From Tubiluchus corallicola (taxonomy: Eukaryota > Priapulida > Priapulimorpha > Priapulimorphida > Tubiluchidae): a stretch of 64,000 nt of DNA. The translations under genes and the position numbers were made by a program. Positions 1 to 11,500 of the stretch are shown piece by piece. Location of the stretch: positions 64,001-128,000 of the forward strand of contig JAQGDQ010000284.1 in assembly GCA_030141605.1 (NCBI GenBank), read 5' to 3'. Each line of letters opens with the position of its first letter. Positions within the stretch are counted from its first letter, which is position 1. The notes under the pieces are model-generated. The model made no database searches, was not told the DNA's origin, and was given only the letters and a program-made list of their open reading frames with translations.

Positions 1-1913
1 CATGAAATAGCTGATATCGCACCGGGCTAAAACTATTGCTGCACACAATCAACTATCACACAATTTATCCCAATGACAATGCTGTAATAATTACTGCAAG
101 ACCGAGGAAGATTACTGTACCAATCTCAAGTACGGTCTCGAATATTTCCAATGTTAATAAAATGAATACTATCCGAACAAAATTAAACTAACACATCCCA
201 CCGCTGCCACTATTGTAACGATTTGATGTCTGGGGGTAGTTTGTGTGATCGAAGGTAGTCGCTGGGGTAACAATTTGACTGGCCTGACCGAGCTAAAGAA
301 AGGGGCGACCAATCATCTACCCGTTAGCTCCAGACAGTGGCGAGCTTATGGGCAGTCTACGGGGGGGGGGGGGCTGTCTATTGAGCAGAGTGGTTCGGGT
401 GTGGGATGTGCACTTTACCTTGCTTGGAGTAATCTGTTGTACTCACTGTGATAATGCAAACGACGATGTGTAGGCAAGTAATGCACAAACAATCAATTGC
501 ATAAATATTGTAGAAATAATTATTAAGCGAACAAACAAAAAATGTATGTAAAAGAAAACACTATCATTAATCAAACACTAATTTAACTAAGTTTGAATGT
601 GCTAAATCTTACGGTATCTACTTACAGTAGACTTACACTATCAAGTCAATAAACAAACAAATAAATTGGCAAATAATGCACAACAGCTAAACTTAACTAA
701 AAGGGTACCTATTTACCTAACTGCATGCCACCCCAAATGATGTAGTCCTCGCTAGCGCTATGATGATCCACCGGCATTATCTCGCTTAAAAAATGCACCA
801 TGGAGGTTGCGTAGTACTACTAAGTTGAACGTAGGGCGCCTCTATGATGAGGTTGCAGCTCAGTGTCTATTACTATCACTAGCAATTTCTTGAACAGCAA
901 GGAGGTTAAGTCCAGCTTCCACGCAACTGCTAGCATCAGATAAACAAATACTAAATTGTGCAGCTTACAGTCTCTGGGTTGTTACTGTACTGGGGGTGCC
1001 TCGTCACCTCAAACATGGATCCGCCTCTAACGGTTTGTCGGTGCACCAATAGCACTTCCCAACAATACAAACACAGCAATGAGACAAAGTCTTAATTGTC
1101 ACCAAGCTTTGTGGAAATCGCTACCACCAAAAACATCTGTCCACTCAGTTGTCCAATGGTTTCAGACCTCATGAACAAAGTCACCATACGTTATAACTGA
1201 CTACGTGGACAATACTACTTGCACGTCATATCAGTCTACGTGCCGTACCTGGAGTAAAGTTGCTGACCTCTTTTTGATACCTGCGAGAGTAGTCGTAGGC
1301 ATAGGTATACGCTGGCTTCCTTCAGCTATCATTACAAGCGATTAAACTTGCCCTCCCGCAGTACTTACTAACTTTAGCTAATGGCTACAGGCTATAGAAA
1401 CAGTCTTTTTAATGCTAATGTTATTATACTTCCACATTTGAACAAAAGGTAGAATACATAATGATATGCACAGCATAGAAGGGCCAAAATAGAGTAGAGT
1501 TTGTGTTTTCTTTTCAAACTCTGCAATTGGGATGACCAACCAACTGACAGGCCAACTGAACAAACACCACACTCACATGACGCAAGCCACTGCACAAGTC
1601 CATTTATGTGGGAAGATGAAATGGACGTTACAGCAGTTTTCCAAGCGGGATTCACTGCATCTGTAGAATAAATATTCAAAGAATTCTTTCTGATTTTGTA
1701 CATTCACAGCTGCAGAGTGGTTCACAGTTTAGGAAATTCTCGAAAAGTCTTAGTTCTTTGATACTTGAGTTTTTATGACTCATCTAAATGGTCTTCCTTG
1801 CACAATCTCTCCATCAGCTTTGACTTTGTTTAGTCAGACTTTTGCTGTTTGACACAATCAGCTTCAAGCTACAGAAACACGTTATTCATGTGCAAGACAG
1901 TCTGTTGATTTCT
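1..1913. other. Region with no recognised gene
   Basis: I see no coding exon, RNA gene or clear transposon here. A run of eleven or so G residues begins at 360. Short open frames (for example 245-451 plus and 1392-1703 minus) show no family resemblance, no conserved motif and no repeat structure. In particular, none of the exons expected upstream of the INO80 piece at 8374 can be read on the plus strand. The right end (about 1770-1913) is the 3' flank of the first GPCR gene and is copied almost unchanged at about 5365-5503. Confidence 0.5.
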
Positions 1914-2771
1914 TCATCTTCGGTCACATTTAAGAATCTTCTTGAATGCTGATCTAAATTTGCCATTTGTTACCGCATATATGATGGGGTTTACTGCACT
2001 GTTACAATAACAAATCCGTAATACTACCTCATGAGCTATGTCTGATACGCATGCTGGACATTTTGCAAGCTCTATTGCTAAGATTGAATACGGACCCCAA
2101 CAAATAAAAAATGCAAACGTGACAATGGCTAAAGTTTTCGTTGCTTTCATTTCCATCACTCTTGTACTAGTTTGCTGGTTTTGTTCGTGAATTTGCAAAA
2201 TTTGCTTTCTTGCTGCTCGCCATATTAATGCATACAGTGAAACTATAACTGTCATGGGTAGAAAAACCAGGGTTATGGTGACAACTAAAACAAACTCCAG
2301 TATTTCTATGTATGCCAAAATAATGGCAAAAATCCATGTAATAGGTAATGTCACACTTAATGTCTTTCTTGTTACATATGTGTTGTACTTGAAAGGATGC
2401 AAAACTGCTACATATCTCTCACCTGCAATTAAGCATAAGTGTATTATGCTGCTGTTTAGGGCTGTCGTGGTTACAAGCTGTTCAGCAAAGTAATACGGTA
2501 GACCAAGCTGCTTGGCATATATTATGATTTCAGCTGGTAGCGATACGAGTCCAAATAGCAGATCTGTTATAGCTAGTGACACGATTAGTGCATTAGTTCT
2601 TGTCTGCAGCTGCTCGTACTTGTAAACTGCAATTAAGACTAGCAAGTTTCCAACAACTATAATGACACCCAGCCACACCAGAAATGTTACATCAGCCAAA
2701 CTAAACAAATTTTCGCCCAGATGCAGGGTGCAAGTTGTGTTTCCTGCTGTAGTGTAATTGTCACATAGCAT
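1914..2771 (-). CDS. Rhodopsin-like (class A) GPCR, MECO-like, copy 1
   Basis: Single-exon seven-helix receptor of 285 aa at the plasma membrane, expected to signal through heterotrimeric G proteins. The open frame extends two codons upstream to a TTG, but the first ATG is at 2771 and is the likely start. Visible landmarks are two N-glycosylation sequons in a short N-terminus (NYT, NTT), GN at residues 41-42 in TM1, LAITD at 66-70 in TM2, ERY at 118-120 ending TM3, CWGP at 224-227 in TM6, and NPIIY at 261-265 in TM7 followed by a short basic tail. TM4 runs almost directly into TM5, so extracellular loop 2 is nearly absent. There is no cysteine at the usual TM3 position (Y94) and no aspartate at 3.32 (T101), which argues against an amine receptor. 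Loss of the TM3-ECL2 disulphide, a tiny ECL2 and cysteines in ECL3 (KCPAC) resemble melanocortin and related MECO receptors. The ligand is unknown. It pairs with the copy at 5504. Confidence 0.93.
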   Translation of the reverse strand: MLCDNYTTAGNTTCTLHLGENLFSLADVTFLVWLGVIIVVGNLLVLIAVYKYEQLQTRTNALIVSLAITDLLFGLVSLPAEIIIYAKQLGLPYYFAEQLVTTTALNSSIIHLCLIAGERYVAVLHPFKYNTYVTRKTLSVTLPITWIFAIILAYIEILEFVLVVTITLVFLPMTVIVSLYALIWRAARKQILQIHEQNQQTSTRVMEMKATKTLAIVTFAFFICWGPYSILAIELAKCPACVSDIAHEVVLRICYCNSAVNPIIYAVTNGKFRSAFKKILKCDRR

Positions 2772-3660
2772 TGTCAAATGTTACAATTTCACAAGAACAT
2801 CAATGTTTCTCTGACACGATTCGAAACTAACAAATCTGTTTTTTAACACAGAAGCCTGCACATCCTACCAGTGTTTTTACATGCCAGACTGTTATTACAT
2901 GGAATATTGTGGCATCCTCACAAATAGTGCAGCTTGTGTACTTTGCTAAAAGCCCTCGATCGATGCACATAATCACGTATATGTAATAGAAAGTAGCTAA
3001 TTCCAATATTAGCTATAACAGAAAGTAGCTGCTGTTTTTAGAGTAAACAATACTGAATTACTCAATCAATACGACACTCACAAAATGGTGCAAATGTATT
3101 CATCTGAACAAAGAATCTCTATGGACAACCTGCTAATTATAACCTATGTGACTGCAAAGTTTAAGTGTGGTAATGCAAAATTAGTTTTTTATCCAATGTG
3201 TTCTGGACCGCATATTAGATCTGGAAGCAATTGCATTCTAGATTCAAAAATTGAAAAAATGAACGTGGAAAGACAAAAATGCTTCCTATGTTAGTACATT
3301 CTAGTTTTAGATGATGGTGTTCTATACGTTTGAAATATAAAATAAATAAGAGCAAAAATTTGTTACTGTTCAGCATTATAGCACTCCTGTGCCATGACTG
3401 TAATCAACTATAATAAACCTTTTCACAGTTCCAACGGTTGATGATGATCGTTAAACGTCATAGGTTAAGTGCACCAGACAACTCATTTATGGACACTTGA
3501 CAGTGCGTCGCAGCCCATGCTGTTGTAATAGTAATAGTTTTGAAATAGGAACAGAAAGTTGTTGTAGCAAGCACTTTTGATTAACCACAATTTGTGCACT
3601 AAAGCGATTGGATTCTGCTTGCGTATAGGCACTGTGGAACTTCAGCACCCCCTATTTTCA
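2772..3660 (-). repeat. 5' flank of GPCR copy 1, triplicated segment
   Basis: The upstream flank of the receptor gene is shared with 3740-4500 and 6362-6940. Shared landmarks are the AAAGCC..TCGATCGA stretch (2950, 3767), the GAAAGTAGCTGCTGTTTT stretch (3020, 3835) and the segment beginning ATGGACAACYTGCTAAT (3121, 3923). The short open frames in it differ between copies by indels and are not coding. The segment from about 3417 belongs to the CTTTTCACAG dispersed repeat described at 12634. Confidence 0.7.
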
Positions 3661-3739
3661 ACTAGTACTACTGGATAGATGGTTCTCACACACTGTTAGC
3701 ATTATAAATTGCAACTGTTGTCACCTGTTGTCATATGTA

Positions 3740-4500
3740 CTCTTTGCATTGTGTACATCGCCAAAAGCCATCGATCGACGCACGTAAACATGTATATGTA
3801 ATATAAGTGGCTAATTCCAATATTAGCCTTAACAGAAAGTAGCAGCTGTTTTAGAGTAAACAGTACTGAATTACACAATCAATATGTCTATCACAAAATG
3901 GTGCATCTGAACAAGGAGTCTATATGGACAACTTGCTAATTGTAACTTATGTGACTGCAAAGTTTAAGTGTGGTAATGCAAAATTAGTTTTTATCCATTG
4001 TCTCCTGGACTGCATATCAGGTCCTGGGGCACTTGCATTCCTAGTTTACAAATTGAACAAACGAATGTGGAAAGACAAAAATGCTTCCTATGTTAGTACA
4101 TTCTTGTTTTAGATGATGGTGTTCCGTCCGTTTGAAATATAAAATAAATGGGAGCAAAAACTTGTTACTGTTCAGCATTAGAACACTCCTGTGCCATGAC
4201 TGTAATCAACTATAATAAACCTTTTCACAGTTCCAACGGTTGATGATGATCGTGTAAACGTCATAGGTTAAGTGTACCAGACAACGCATTTGTGTACAGT
4301 TGACAACACCTAGCACCCATGCTGTTGTAATAGTAACAGTTTTGACAGTTTTGTAATAGAAACGGAACGTTATTGAAGCAAGCGCTGGGACTTTCTTATT
4401 CCATGGCTTTTGATTAAACACAATTTGTGCACTAAAGCGATTGGATTCTGCTTGTGTATAGGCACTGTGGAACTTCAGCACCCTCTATTTTCAGCTAGTA
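3740..4500. repeat. Gene-less duplicate of the GPCR upstream flank
   Basis: This is a second tandem copy of 2930-3660, without a receptor coding region next to it on the left. It ends in the same sequence as 3600-3670 (ACTAAAGCGATTGGATTCTG at both). It is best read as the remnant of a third GPCR unit, or as a local duplication of the flank alone. Confidence 0.7.
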
Positions 4501-5370
4501 CTACTATACAGATGGTTCTCACACACTGTTAGCATTATAAATTGCAACTGTTCTCATACGTTGCTACTTGACCAGGATTCCAGATTTACAGTGCATCTGC
4601 TACTAACTGGTCCTGAACCGTTTTGCATTAATGACACATCCACAGAAGTTGGTGGTTTTACAAACTTATAAGAAGACATAGCAAGCGGTCATTGGCTGCT
4701 TGTCATCTGGACATGTGTTAACCAGTTTTTTTGAAGAAAGATTAACTCACTTGCTGTGAGCCTTTTTTTGTTCACACTAGTTGACGTCAAACATATTGGT
4801 CTATCACTCTGCCTCCTTTGTGACAGCATTCAGAACTGCAGCTCACATAGAATAACAACTGTCTTTAGTAAACAACATGGCTGGTGCGAGTTTGAAAGGT
4901 TTGTCTGATGATTTTGGAGAACATTAGTAAGTGTATGAAGAGACTTTACAGCAAAGATGACATGCAAAAAAATTGGCAGAAGGATCTTACATTTCAGAGC
5001 GCAAAATTTGTAAGAAATCAAATCACGAAAATTTAAAGTGAGATTTTAAAATTAGAAAACAGCGCATGTTTTTAGGTCACAATGGTAGAGTGAACAATTT
5101 CCTCCATTGACTCCGTGTAATTGCAGTACATAAAATGTTGTTTGCTGTCCCATGGCTGTGACTGTTCTCTACCTTACATGCAGCTCAATAACTAGATTGC
5201 TGATTCACTAAGCACTCATCTTGTATATTTTCCCTTGTTAAAGGAAAACTGGATGATTGATTAGGCTCTCTCTTATTTTAATTTACTGTCCAAAATATAC
5301 TGTTTCTCACCTATAAAAATTAGTAATTATTAATAATATTTGGATAAATGCATTGAAACCATACATGACT
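4501..5370. other. Inter-GPCR spacer with a truncated TTAA-element end
   Basis: No gene seen. At about 5240 the sequence TTAAAGGAAAACTGG matches the end of the TTAA-flanked MITE family found intact at 37382 and 57602, and about 100 bp of that family's left arm follows. The right arm is missing because the duplicated GPCR 3' flank starts near 5365. Confidence 0.5.
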
Positions 5371-5503
5371 CATCAAAATTGTCTTCCTTGCACAATCTCT
5401 CCATCAGCTTTGACTTTGTTTAGTCAGACTTTTGCTGTTTGACACAATGAGCTTCAAACTACAGAAACACGTTATTCACGTGCAAGACAGTCTGCTGATT
5501 TCT

Positions 5504-6361
5504 TCATCTTCGGTCACATTTAAGAATCTTCTTGAACGCTGATCTAAATTTGCCATTTGTTGCCGCATATATGATGGGGTTAACTGCACTGTTGCAATAT
5601 CCAATCCGTGCTACTACCAGGTAAGCTATGTCTGATAGGCATGCTGGACATTTTGCAAGCTCTATTGCTAAGATTGAATACGGACCCCAACAAATAAAAA
5701 ATGCTGTCGTGACAATGGCAACAGTTTTCGTTGCTTTCATTTCCATCACTCTTGTACAAGTTTGCTGGTTTTGTTCGTGAATTTGCAATATTTGCTTTCT
5801 TGCTGTTCGCCATATTAATGCATACAGTGAAACTAAAACTGTCATGGGTAGAAAATTCACGGTTGTCGTGACAATTAAAAGAAACTCCAATGTTTCGATG
5901 TATGCTAAAATAAAGGCAAAAACCCATGTAATAGATAATATCACACTTAATGTTTTGCTTGTAAGGTATGTGTTGTATTTGAAAGGATGCAAAACTGCTA
6001 CATATCTCTCACCTGCAATTAAACATAAGTGTATTATGCTGCTGTTTAGGGCTGTCGTGGTTACAAACTGTCCAGCAGAGTTATACGATGGACCAAGCTG
6101 CTTGGCATATACTATGATTTTAGCTGGTAGTGATACGAGTCCAAATAGTAGATCTGTTATAGCTAGTGACACGATTAGTGCATTAGTTCTTGTCTGCAGC
6201 TGCTCGTACTTGTAAACTGCAATTAAGACTAGCAAGTTTCCAACGACGACAATGACACCCAGCCACACCAGAAATGTTACATCAGCCAAACTAAACCAAT
6301 TTTTACCCAGATGCAGGGTGCAAGTTGTGTTTCCTGTTGTAGTGTAATTGTCACATAGCAT
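5504..6361 (-). CDS. Rhodopsin-like (class A) GPCR, MECO-like, copy 2
   Basis: Intronless 285-aa paralogue of the receptor at 1914, starting at the ATG at 6361 by the same argument. I count about 35 amino-acid differences between the two (roughly 88% identity). GN in TM1, LAITD in TM2, ERY in TM3, CWGP in TM6, NPIIY in TM7 and the basic C-terminal tail are unchanged, as are both sequons. Differences cluster toward the extracellular ends: the TM2-TM3 connection, the TM4-TM5 junction, and ECL3 with the start of TM7. Intracellular loops are almost identical. It also lacks the TM3 cysteine of the canonical disulphide. The frame is intact with no stop or frameshift, so this looks like a functional recent duplicate. 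G-protein coupling is probably shared, whereas ligand preference may differ. Confidence 0.93.
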   Translation of the reverse strand: MLCDNYTTTGNTTCTLHLGKNWFSLADVTFLVWLGVIVVVGNLLVLIAVYKYEQLQTRTNALIVSLAITDLLFGLVSLPAKIIVYAKQLGPSYNSAGQFVTTTALNSSIIHLCLIAGERYVAVLHPFKYNTYLTSKTLSVILSITWVFAFILAYIETLEFLLIVTTTVNFLPMTVLVSLYALIWRTARKQILQIHEQNQQTCTRVMEMKATKTVAIVTTAFFICWGPYSILAIELAKCPACLSDIAYLVVARIGYCNSAVNPIIYAATNGKFRSAFKKILKCDRR

Positions 6362-6960
6362 TGTCAAATGTTACCATTTCCTAAGAACATCAACGTTTCT
6401 CTGACACGATTCGAGACAAACAAATCTGTTTTTCAACACAGAAGCCTGCACATCTGACCAGTGTTTTTACATGCCAGACTGTTATTAATGGAATATTGCG
6501 GCATGGTCACAAGCAATGCATCTTGTGTACATTCCTAAAAGCCATCAATGTACATAATCATGTGTATATAATAGAAAGCAGCTAATTGCGATATTAGCTA
6601 TAATAGAAAGGAGCTACTGTTCTGTAGAAAGCAGTGCTGAATCGCACAATCGATACGACACTCACAAAATGGTGCAAATGTCTTCACCTGAACAAAGAAT
6701 CTATGCGGACAACTTGCTAATTGTAACTGATGCAATGTTTGTGGTGGTAGTGCAAAATTAACAAAGTCAGCTTTTTGTCCATTGTCTTCTGAACCTCGAT
6801 ATCAGGTCTGGAAGCAGTTGTGTTGCAAATTCACAAATCGGACCAAGGAATTTGCAAAGACAGAAATGCCTGCCATGTTGGTGCGTACCTGTTTTATGAT
6901 GGTGTTCCACTTGAAATAATGAATAAATGGTAATTTCAATCGCACCGAGTTTTGTTTGCT
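6362..6960. repeat. 5' flank of GPCR copy 2 (third copy of the flank)
   Basis: This resembles 2772-3300 but is more diverged and carries small deletions. Shared landmarks are the stretch just upstream of the ATG (6362-6430), AAAAGCCATC at 6537 and GGACAACTTGCTAATTG at 6708. No open reading frame is conserved across the copies. Confidence 0.65.
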
Positions 6961-7189
6961 GTTTCAAAATGTTTCAACTATGCTCAGAATGTTTTTGCAA
7001 GGTTTTATTAGGTTCTTGTTGTAGTTGTTAGTGATGGTGGTGGCAGTGGCTGCAGCGACGGTGGTGGTGGATGTTGTTGTTGTTTTTGTTGTTTTAGTCA
7101 TCATTTTTATCATCATTGCCATTACCAGTGACGGCTGTTGTTTAGTATTGGTGATGGGATGTTTTTGGCTTTGTGGTGATGTGGTGTGG

Positions 7190-8165
7190 CGCATGTTGCA
7201 TGGTGTTGATAGCTTGGTGAGTGCAGTGTGGTGAGTATTGCGTGGTGTTGATAGCTTGGTGAATGTGGTGTAGTGAGTGTTGCATGGTGTTGATAGCTTG
7301 GTGAGTGTGGTGCGGTGAGTGTTGCATGGTGTTGATAGTTTGGTGAATGTGGTGTGGGGAGTGTTGTGTGGTGTCGATAGCTTGGTAAATGTGGTGTGGG
7401 GAGTGTTGCGTGGTGTTGATAGCTTGGTGAGTGTGGTGTGGTGAGTGTTGCATGGTGTTGATAGCTTGGTGAATGTTGCATGGTGTTGATAGCTTGGTGA
7501 GTGCAGTGTGGTGAGTGTTGCATGGTGTTGATAGCTTGGTGAATGTGGTGTAGTGAGTGTTGCATGGTGTTGATAGCTTGGTGAATGCTGCATGGTGTTG
7601 ATAGCTTGGTGAGTGCAGTGTGGTGAGTGTTGCATGGTGTTGATAGCTTGGTGAATGTGGTGTAGTGAGTGTTGCATGGTGTTGATAGCTTGGTGAGTGT
7701 GGTGCGGTGAGTGTTGCATGGTGTTGATAGCTTGGTGAATGTGGTGTGGGGAGTGTTGCGTGGTGTTGATAGCTTTTTGAGTGTGGTGTGGTGAGTGTTG
7801 CATGGTGTCGATAGCTTGGTAAATGTGGTGTGGGGAGTGTTGCGTGGTGTTGATAGCTTGGTGAGTGTGGTGCGGTGAGTGTTGCATGGTGTTGATAACT
7901 TGGTGAGTGTTGCATGGTGTTGACAGCTTGGTGAATGTGGTGTGGGGAGTGTTGCGTGGTGTTGATAGCTTGGTGGGTGTGGTGTGGGGAGTGTTGCATG
8001 GCGTTGATAGCTTGGTGAATGTGGTGTGGTGAGTGTTGCATGATGTTGATAACTTGGTGAGTGTTCCATGGTGTTGATAGCTTGGGTGTTGCATGGTGTT
8101 GATAGCTTGGTGAATGTGGTGTGGTGAGTGTTGCATGGTGTTGATAGCTTGGTGAGTGTGATGTT
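7190..8165. repeat. Minisatellite, unit about 43 bp
   Basis: The array has roughly two dozen units built on GTGTTGCATGGTGTTGATAG followed by CTTGGTGAATGTGGTG and GAGT, with some shortened 28-bp units. The strand bias is strong (G/T on plus). Long minus-strand open frames (up to 456 codons, His/Thr/Pro-rich) arise only because the repeat lacks stops; they overlap each other in three frames and are not genes. The array lies about 200 bp upstream of the INO80 exon at 8374, in the same intron. Confidence 0.9.
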
Positions 8166-8373
8166 TTGCAGGCATTGTAGTAGTGTTGCAGCTTGGTATG
8201 CTATGATTAGGTTTATGTGATGGGTATAGCTTGGTGTGGGTTGTGCAGTGTGGGTGTTGCAGATGGAGTAATTGTGGATGGTATGATGTTTGTGGTGTGG
8301 TATGGAGTGTCATGGTGGCTTGTATAATAATCATATTTTCAAAGGTCTAAGCATCTAGCATTTTTGTTTTCAG

Positions 8374-8572
8374 GCTAAACGCCAGCAGAGGAAATTGAAT
8401 TTTCTGATAACTCAGACGGAGCTGTACGCTCATTTCATGTCTCGTAAGCTGGGCGACTCCGGTCTTGAGACGCAAGAGAAGATCCTCGGCAGACTAGACG
8501 AAGAGGTTCCAGCTCGGCAGATGAGCGTAGGAGGGAATGTGCTGCTGAACAAAGAAAGAGGTGACGACTATG
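8374..8572 (+). CDS. INO80: INO80 exon 1 of the window (DBINO region)
   Basis: The acceptor is TTTTGTTTTCAG and the donor G|GTATGC; the exon ends in phase 1. It encodes [26 protein letters not shown] and a variable acidic stretch ending NKERGDDY. This is the conserved end of the DBINO domain, which in INO80 leads to the ATPase core. The incoming reading frame is phase 0, so at least one upstream exon exists; it was not found in 1-8373. Confidence 0.95.
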
Positions 8573-11500
8573 GTATGCTGAAATAGGAACATTGGTTTTT
8601 TATTTTTTATTTTAAAAATGATAATTTTCATTTATAATTTGAACAGCTTCTTATTGGTTCTCAGGTGCAAAACTACCTGTGAAAGTTTATTTACTGTTCC
8701 ATAATATTGTGATTTGAATTCATCATCTTTAGCTACTGTTCTTTTTGCTTAAACGTTTTGGATTTTTATTTGTAGTAATACATTTTGTACCTGTTTTATT
8801 TCATTTCTTATTACATTATCAGTCAAGGGTACATTACTAGCCAAGCCTGCTTTATTGGCTCATTATGGAGTTTTTTCGATTCTCTTTTGTCTAGTATGGT
8901 TATTAAATTTGTTATCTTTAATAAATAAAAAATATACTTCATAAAAATGTTGTTGTAACAAAACAATGATGTGTGCAGTTTATACAGACTGTACAGTTTT
9001 CTAGTTATTGTACGGAATTTTCTTTTGTACAGATAGTTAAGACCTTACTTATTTAGTTCAGACTAATATATATGTACAGGTAACTAATCAACCCGTGATG
9101 TAGTTATAACCACTGTGAGCTATAATTTAAGTGAATTCCGATTTTTTCATTTCTTTGTTCCTGGGTGTTCCATTCGAGAAGTTAATTGATCGTGTACAAA
9201 AACATTTATTTTTGGAAAATGTTCCATCAAGAAGGAGCAGAGTGAAAAATTTGTGGGTTTGGTCACTAACATACTTATGAGGTACGTCCAGGTGATTGTT
9301 AATGGTGAGATGCATCGTCACGGGACTGCTAATATTGATTTGTATCACAGTGATTGCTAACGGTGATGTACATCACAGTGACTCCTAGCAGTGAGTTGTG
9401 TCATGGTTGCTAGTGGAGTGGTGTATCACTGTGACTGCTAGTGATGAAGTGTATCGTGGTGACTGCTAATGGTGATGTACATCACAGTGACTACTAGCTC
9501 TCAATGTTTTGTGGTGCCAGTGGAGTGGTGTGTCACTGTAACTGCTAATGATGAAGTGTATCACGGTGACTGCTAATGGTGATGTACATCACAGTGACTA
9601 CTAGCTCTCAATGTTTTGTGGTGCCAGTGGAGTGGTGTGTCACTGTGACCGCTAATGATGTAGTGTATCACGGTAACTGCTAACAGTGATGTAAATAACA
9701 GTGACAACTAGCTGTGAGTTTTGTTGTGGTGCTAGTGGAGTGGTGTGTCACTGTGACCGCTAATGATGTAGTGTATTACAGTGAATGCTAACAGTGATGT
9801 AAATAACAGTGACAACTAGCTGTGAGTTTTGTCGTGGTGCTTGTGGAGTGGTGTGTCACTGTGACTGCTAATGATGTAGTGTATCACGGTGACTGCTACT
9901 GGTGATGTACATCACAGTGACTACTAGCTGTAAGTTGTGTCACGGTGCTAGTTGAGTGGTGTGTCACGGTGACTGCTAATGATGTAGTGTATCACAGTGA
10001 ATGCTAACAGTGATGTAAATAACAGTGACAACTAGCTGTGAGTTTTGTCGTGGTGCTTGTGGAGTGGTGTGTCACTGTGACTGCTAATGATGTAGTGTAT
10101 CACGGTGACTGCTACTGGTGATGTACATCACAGTGACTACTAGCTGTAAGTTGTATCACGGTGCTAGTTGAGTGGTGTGTCACGGTGACTGCTAATGATG
10201 AATTGTATCACGGTGATTGCTAACGGTGATGTACATCACAGTGACTACTAGCTGTAAGTTGTGTCACGGTGCTAGTGGAGTGGTGTGTCACGGTGACTGC
10301 TAGTGGTGAAGTGAATCATGGTGACTGCTAGCAGTGAAGTGCTTCAGAATTGAAAATTATGTGGTTTCATTGTTACATTGCCATTGTTACATTGTTCTTT
10401 ACCTTGCTGTGTTTTGGCTGCTCACTAATGTATGGCAAATGTTTGTTCATTTGCAGACTGCGAAGAGATGAAGACTTCAGCTCTGAAAAATGCAGAAGAA
10501 GCTTATGAAATGGATGAGATGAGAGTAGGTTTTGCTAAATTATTACAGTCTATACATTTGAGCATTTGAGAAAGTCCCCGGTTCAATTCTGGAGCTGCGA
10601 TATGCTTATAACTTTTTTGTCAGTCCAAATTTTTTTTCTAATTTCTTTTTATACAATAATTTTGAATATAAATATATTAAATATTTTTGATAATTTAATT
10701 CATTGTTTATTGCACGTTTTAACAGTACAAAACATATTAGTAAACAGATGTAGTGTGAACGTAGATAATAATATATAGTACAATGCGATACAATTTTTTA
10801 TTATAATTTAATGCTCTAAACAATTAATTATTCTCTTTTGCAGTACTTTATTTTATGTTTGTTTCCTGTGCTGTTTGTTTACAGTAAATTTGGTTAACAT
10901 TATGAGAATTATTTCTGTTTATAATTTATCTAATAGCCGTTCATATTTGCCGGGAAGTTTCGCGATTTTGATGATTAATTTTGTCTTTGCAGAGAAAGTC
11001 TTTCATTGAAGAAAACGGATCAATTCCAGGTATCGTTGGTTAGCAAAGTTGATGTCGTTTTTTTTGGATATAAACTCTTATGTATGCCCATGTTATCTGA
11101 GCATTACAACAATGTATTATATGTTTCATATACCAAGGTATCACGTGTTTCTTTCACGTCTGCAATTTTACATGAAACAGTATCGCTAGTTATTCTTTTC
11201 ACTGCAAGTTGATTTGATGTGCGATTAAAAACCCAGTTGCTATCGGGAGTGAAATACGTGACTGAGTAAATTATACGAAGCTGACTGAGCCTAACAAAGA
11301 TAAACTGAAAGTATTAATAAAAAACAGTAGCTATAAACTCTAAACTAGTACACAATTAGTAGAAGAGCAAAAAATATCATAATTATAACCATGAAGGAAA
11401 TCAATAAGTGATCTTATTTTAAAGCTAATGTCTTAATAATATTTCTTGAAATAAATGAAATAAAGCTATATATTATTTTGAGTTCCCACAATCACAATGC

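Noticed and set aside
1914-2771. Olfactory or aminergic receptor identity for the GPCRs
   Set aside because: The TM3 aspartate of amine receptors is absent (Thr), and the short ECL2 without cysteine does not fit vertebrate-type olfactory receptors.
6964-8334. 456-codon His/Thr/Pro-rich minus-strand frame
   Set aside because: Three overlapping minus frames of 299 to 456 codons cover the same 43-bp array, which shows a stop-free repeat and not a protein.
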